From CAYLZW01 sp964388085 (GTDB taxonomy: Bacteria; Myxococcota; UBA727; CAYLZW01), in contig CAYLZW010000138.1 in assembly GCA_964388085.1 (NCBI GenBank), positions 1 through 14,393 of the forward strand: 14,393 nt of DNA, in the 5' to 3' direction. Position 1 is the stretch's first letter; the number at the start of each line of letters is the position of its first letter. The notes beneath the pieces are model-generated. The model was not told the origin of the DNA. It did no database searches and worked only from the letters and a program-made list of their open reading frames with translations. Of the stretch, positions 13,944 to 14,393 are shown piece after piece. Made by a program: the position numbers and the translations under genes.

Positions 13944-14393
13944 TCAGCCCCCCGACATCAGGGACGGGCGGGCCGGGATCGACAGGGTCGTGTGCGTGCC
14001 CTCGCCGAGCTGCGAGCGGATGTCCACGGTGCCGCCCACCTTCCGCGCGCGTTCCTTCATGTTGATGAGCCCGTAGTGACCCTTGGGGCGCTTCTCGGGA
14101 TCGAAGCCCTTGCCGTCGTCGTGGATCTCGAGCGTCATCTCGTGCGGCGAGAACCGCACCCGCACCGTCACCTGCTTGGCCTCGGCGTGCTTGGCGGTGT
14201 TGGTCAGGCACTCCTGCATGATGCGGAAGAGCGTCAGCTTCTGCTCATCCGAGAGCGGCGGCGGATCGCCGCCGATGTCGAGATCCACCGGGATGCGGAA
14301 GCGCGTCGTGAACACCGTGCAGGCGTTCTCGAGCTGCGGCACCAGCTCGAACTCGTCGCGCATCATGGAGAGCGCGCGGCGCACCTCGTCGAT
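13944..14393 (-). CDS. NarX-type sensor histidine kinase, C-terminal part
   Basis: The visible 149 residues are the end of a sensor kinase; the sensory part and the phosphorylated histidine lie beyond the right edge. What remains is the end of a HisKA_3-type dimerisation helix (IDEVRRALSMMRDEFEL, 1-17) and a full HATPase domain. The N-box is FRIMQECLTNTAKHA with Asn65, the G1 box is DDGKGFD (92-98), and the G2 region is GHYGLINMKERARKVGG (105-121). The QECLTNTAKHA wording and the LINMKERA form are characteristic of the HPK7 (NarX/DegS) group, which pairs with NarL/FixJ regulators such as the one encoded downstream. It ends four bases before rlmI. All ATP-binding residues that can be checked are present, so the kinase should be active. 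Confidence 0.9.
   Translation of the reverse strand: MDEVRRALSMMRDEFELVPQLENACTVFTTRFRIPVDLDIGGDPPPLSDEQKLTLFRIMQECLTNTAKHAEAKQVTVRVRFSPHEMTLEIHDDGKGFDPEKRPKGHYGLINMKERARKVGGTVDIRSQLGEGTHTTLSIPARPSLMSGG

Overview
The window is GC-rich (roughly 70% by eye), gene-dense and without a single gene-free stretch over 300 bases. The GC content, a giant coiled-coil protein with a degenerate N-terminal enzyme fold, a Ser/Pro-tethered surface lipoprotein and the regulatory gene mix suggest a Myxococcota (myxobacterial) chromosome. That placement is inference from style, not from a marker gene.

Layout. The left edge holds the 5' part of asparaginyl-tRNA synthetase on the minus strand. It is divergent, across a 161-base gap, from a plus-strand run of nucleotide-salvage genes: thymidine kinase, a divergent uracil-phosphoribosyltransferase-like protein and hypoxanthine phosphoribosyltransferase. 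The last salvage gene overlaps by one base (TGATG) a GAF + degenerate GGDEF gene. After a hairpin-rich gap comes a 3.9-kb gene for a methyltransferase-like Rossmann domain fused to about 1,000 residues of coiled coil. A gene for a Cys-rich lipoprotein with an unstable-looking Ser/Pro tether follows.

The right third is on the minus strand and converges on the lipoprotein gene. Read in its own direction it is: the C-terminal half of a NarX-type histidine kinase (cut by the window edge), an RlmI-type 23S rRNA m5C methyltransferase, a NarL/FixJ response regulator, and an Slt70-like soluble lytic transglycosylase with a TPR-rich N-terminal half.

How the parts fit. The salvage genes return thymidine, a pyrimidine base (probably uracil) and hypoxanthine/guanine to the nucleotide pool. 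Their last member is translationally coupled to a protein that probably cannot make c-di-GMP but retains the RxxD inhibitory-site motif, so it may be a c-di-GMP sensor. The kinase and response regulator very likely form a two-component pair interrupted by a housekeeping rRNA methyltransferase; the transglycosylase just downstream of the regulator may share its transcript. The best candidate for something undescribed is the 1,285-residue coiled-coil protein. It contains seven 21-residue repeats arranged in a 63-residue super-period and ends in a detached leucine-zipper-like segment. Its architecture (degenerate globular head plus giant coil) recalls the myxobacterial polarity/motility scaffolds AglZ and FrzS, but the head is methyltransferase-like rather than receiver-like.
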